Origin: an uncultured Clostridia bacterium
GTDB taxonomy: Bacteria > Bacillota > Clostridia > RGIG6154
Assembly: GCA_934446135.1 (NCBI GenBank)
Contig: CAKSDT010000090.1
Span: forward strand, 1-7,170
Length of the DNA stretch: 7,170 nt
Direction of reading: 5' to 3'
Shown: positions 5,361 through 7,170 of the stretch, in pieces
How positions within the stretch are numbered: position 1 is the stretch's first letter
Layout of the letters: each line of letters starts with the position of its first letter
Notes under the pieces: model-generated
What the model was told of the DNA's origin: nothing
The model's input: only the letters and a program-made list of their open reading frames with translations
The model's database searches: none
Made by a program: the position numbers and the translations under genes

Positions 5361-7091
5361 ATGTTTTTTGAAAGATTGAGCAAGTATATGGATATGTTAG
5401 GGTGTTCCGGTAAGGAAATTGCTGAGTATTCAGGAATTTCCGAGGCAACAGTGAGCCGATATAAATCCGGTTCAAGAATACCGAAGGCGAATTCCGGAGA
5501 TATGAAGAAACTATGCCAAGGACTGTGTGCTATTGCCAAACAAAAGGGCATTGATATGTCTTATAAGACCGTATTACAGGAGTTTAACAATCTTGCAGAG
5601 GTCACACTGTTTGATTATGACTCACTGCAGGCAAAATTCAATATCTTATGTTCGGTTTTTTCAGTTAACCTTGCCGATATGTCAAAAAAACTAAAATATG
5701 ATTCATCGTATATGTCAAGAATAAAAAGCGGCAAACGCAGACCTGCCGATCCGCAAAAATTTATTTTTGATGTAGCCGGATATGTTTCAAAATATTATGA
5801 TTCTGAAAACTATAAAAAAATAATTGCTGAAATGATAGGAATTAAAACAGAAAAAATAAAAACACCTGACCTCTATATTTCAGAAATCATAAATTGGTTT
5901 ACAAATAGTGAGCAGGCAAAAAAGCCTGTAAATCCGGTAAAAAAGTTTTTGGATACGCTTGATTCGTTTGATTTAAACGAATATATAAGAGCAATCCGCT
6001 TTGATGAATTAAAGGTTCCGTCACTTCCGTTTCAACTCCCGATTTCAAAAACATACTATGGCATTGATGAAATGAAGAGCGGAGAACTTGATTTTCTGAA
6101 AGCGACTGCTCTTTCAAAATCTAAACACAGTGTTTTTATGTATAGTGATATGCAAATGGATGATATGGCTGCTGATACAGAATTTTCAAAAAAATATATG
6201 TTCGGACTTGCAGCGATGTTAAAAAAGGGTTTGAATCTTAATGTTGTTCATAATCTAAACCGACCCTTTAATGAACTTATGCTTGGACTCGAATGCTGGA
6301 TACCTCTTTATATGACAGGACAGATTTCTCCGTATTACCTTAAAGGCGTACAAAATCAGATTTTTTGTCATTTCCTAAATGTATCGGGTGCTGCGGCATT
6401 GTCCGGGGAATGTATCTCTGGATTTCATACGAAAGGGAAATATTATCTTACGAAAAATAAGGAGGAACTTTCATATTACCGTGAAAAAAGTTCTTGTATA
6501 CTAAAAAAAGCACATCCGCTCATGGAAATTTACCGTGAGGACAAATTAATGGAACTTACCGCGTTTTTGATTGCAGACTCACATACAGACGGTAATCGCC
6601 GAAGTATGCTGTCAACACTTCCGATTTATACAGCAACAGATGCGTTTTTGGCAAATTTCCTTGACAGACGGAATATACCCAAAAATGAAAAACAAAAAAT
6701 TCTCGACTATATGGCGGCACAAAAGGAACGGGTATTTGAAATTCTTAAAAACAACTCTGTTATCGATGAAATTCCTTATTTAAACAAAGATACATTCAGT
6801 GAATATCCGCTATGTCTTTCACTGTCATTTATGTTTTATGATAAAAACCTTGAGTATACATTTGAGGAATATCTCGAGCATTTACGACTCACAAGAGAAT
6901 TTGCTGATAATAATAAAAATTATTCTATTATGCAGACAAAAGGAAATACCTTTTCTAATATACAAATTACAATACACGAAAATGAATATGTTATAATTTC
7001 AAAAAACAAAGCACCAACTATCCATTTTGTTTTACGGCATCCAACCTTAAGAACTGCAATAGAAAATTTAGAATTTCCAATTTCGGAGTAG
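5361..7091 (+). CDS. Putative transcriptional regulator with two XRE-type HTH motifs and a large uncharacterised C-terminal region
   Basis: A 576-residue cytoplasmic protein with no signal peptide or membrane segment. Two helix-turn-helix motifs of the XRE/Cro type are visible: about 18-41 (KEIAEYSGISEATVSRYKSG then SRIP) and about 105-128 (ADMSKKLKYDSSYMSRIKSG then KRRP). Their shared MSR/VSR-x-KSG-x-R-x-P ending shows a duplicated DNA-binding unit. A linker (130-225) leads to a long region of about 350 residues without motifs I can assign. Its most conserved-looking part is HNLNRPFNELMLGLECW (297-313), followed by PLYMTGQISPYY (315-326) and a stretch ending AAALSGE (344-350). It contains no recognisable ATPase, kinase, receiver or nuclease motif, and resembles C-termini of large unstudied clostridial XRE proteins. 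The length far exceeds simple Cro/CI regulators (70-200). The start is firm: AAGGGAG lies 7 nt before the ATG. It is divergent from the LRR surface operon, so regulation of that operon, itself, or both is plausible; the signal sensed is unknown. Confidence 0.8.
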   Translation: MFFERLSKYMDMLGCSGKEIAEYSGISEATVSRYKSGSRIPKANSGDMKKLCQGLCAIAKQKGIDMSYKTVLQEFNNLAEVTLFDYDSLQAKFNILCSVFSVNLADMSKKLKYDSSYMSRIKSGKRRPADPQKFIFDVAGYVSKYYDSENYKKIIAEMIGIKTEKIKTPDLYISEIINWFTNSEQAKKPVNPVKKFLDTLDSFDLNEYIRAIRFDELKVPSLPFQLPISKTYYGIDEMKSGELDFLKATALSKSKHSVFMYSDMQMDDMAADTEFSKKYMFGLAAMLKKGLNLNVVHNLNRPFNELMLGLECWIPLYMTGQISPYYLKGVQNQIFCHFLNVSGAAALSGECISGFHTKGKYYLTKNKEELSYYREKSSCILKKAHPLMEIYREDKLMELTAFLIADSHTDGNRRSMLSTLPIYTATDAFLANFLDRRNIPKNEKQKILDYMAAQKERVFEILKNNSVIDEIPYLNKDTFSEYPLCLSLSFMFYDKNLEYTFEEYLEHLRLTREFADNNKNYSIMQTKGNTFSNIQITIHENEYVIISKNKAPTIHFVLRHPTLRTAIENLEFPISE

Positions 7092-7141
7092 GGTAAATTC
7101 AATTCAGAAGCACACAGGAGTATTTTTTCAGACGAATTTTG

Positions 7142-7166
7142 CCCTCTCAGGGTTCGAGTCCCCTCT
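7142..7166 (+). other. tRNA T-arm-like sequence at the window edge
   Basis: AGGGTTCGAGTCCCCT (7149-7164) carries the T-loop signature GTTCGAxTC. Only three of the expected five T-stem pairs form in register (7150-7152 with 7160-7162), or four (AGGG with CCCT) if the loop is one base longer. The preceding 60 bases hold no D-arm, anticodon arm or matching acceptor strand (tttagag is absent), so no complete tRNA is present. CCCT at 7142-7145 can pair instead with AGGG at 7149-7152. It may be a tRNA 3'-end remnant or attachment site, or chance. The rest of 7092-7170 shows no gene and no convincing terminator for the regulator. Confidence 0.3.
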
Positions 7167-7170
7167 AAAG

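Noticed and set aside
7096..7140. Terminator for the regulator gene around the T6 run near 7124
   Set aside because: No stable stem precedes the T run; only a distant 6-bp aaattc/gaattt pairing is possible.
7092..7170. Complete tRNA or tmRNA gene ending at the right edge
   Set aside because: Only the T-loop signature is present; no D-arm, anticodon arm or acceptor partner can be found upstream.

Overview
The window is AT-rich DNA that reads like a gut-type Firmicute (Clostridia such as Lachnospiraceae, Oscillospiraceae or Eubacteriales). This is inferred from BspA-type leucine-rich-repeat surface proteins, clostridial-style S-layer homology (SLH) domains with their cysteine-pair linker, purine-rich Shine-Dalgarno sites, and an acyl-CoA synthetase of a type common in that group. 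I cannot assign a species.

Layout. (1) Positions 1-60 hold no gene. They contain a 13-bp hairpin, and a short inverted repeat follows at 62-76. (2) 61-1398 (+) is an AMP-forming acyl-CoA synthetase that has lost about its first 115 residues. An in-frame stop lies just upstream and no ribosome binding site is visible, so it is most likely a 5'-truncated pseudogene. (3) 1411-1450 is a strong bidirectional terminator shared with the convergent genes. (4) 1499-3244 (-) and 3265-5163 (-) are two secreted LRR_5/BspA-like proteins 20 bp apart, read right to left as one probable operon. The promoter-proximal protein carries three SLH repeats for cell-wall attachment. The second has no visible anchor. 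(5) 5164-5360 is a divergent intergenic region with a good promoter for each side and overlapping dyads between them. (6) 5361-7091 (+) is a large regulator-like protein with two XRE-type helix-turn-helix motifs at the N-terminus and a long uncharacterised C-terminal region. (7) 7092-7170 holds no gene, but ends in a sequence resembling a tRNA T-arm.

How it may work together (inference): the divergent tandem-HTH protein is well placed to control the LRR surface operon, its own gene, or both. The operon would put one LRR adhesin-like protein on the wall and secrete a second. The acyl-CoA synthetase remnant is a convergent neighbour with no evident functional link. The hairpin and gene break at the left edge, and the T-arm-like sequence at the right edge, hint at past recombination. 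No CRISPR array, transposase, integrase, rRNA or complete tRNA is visible. The most interesting element is the regulator with its unexplained C-terminal domain next to surface-protein genes; I do not see a complete new defence or mobile system.
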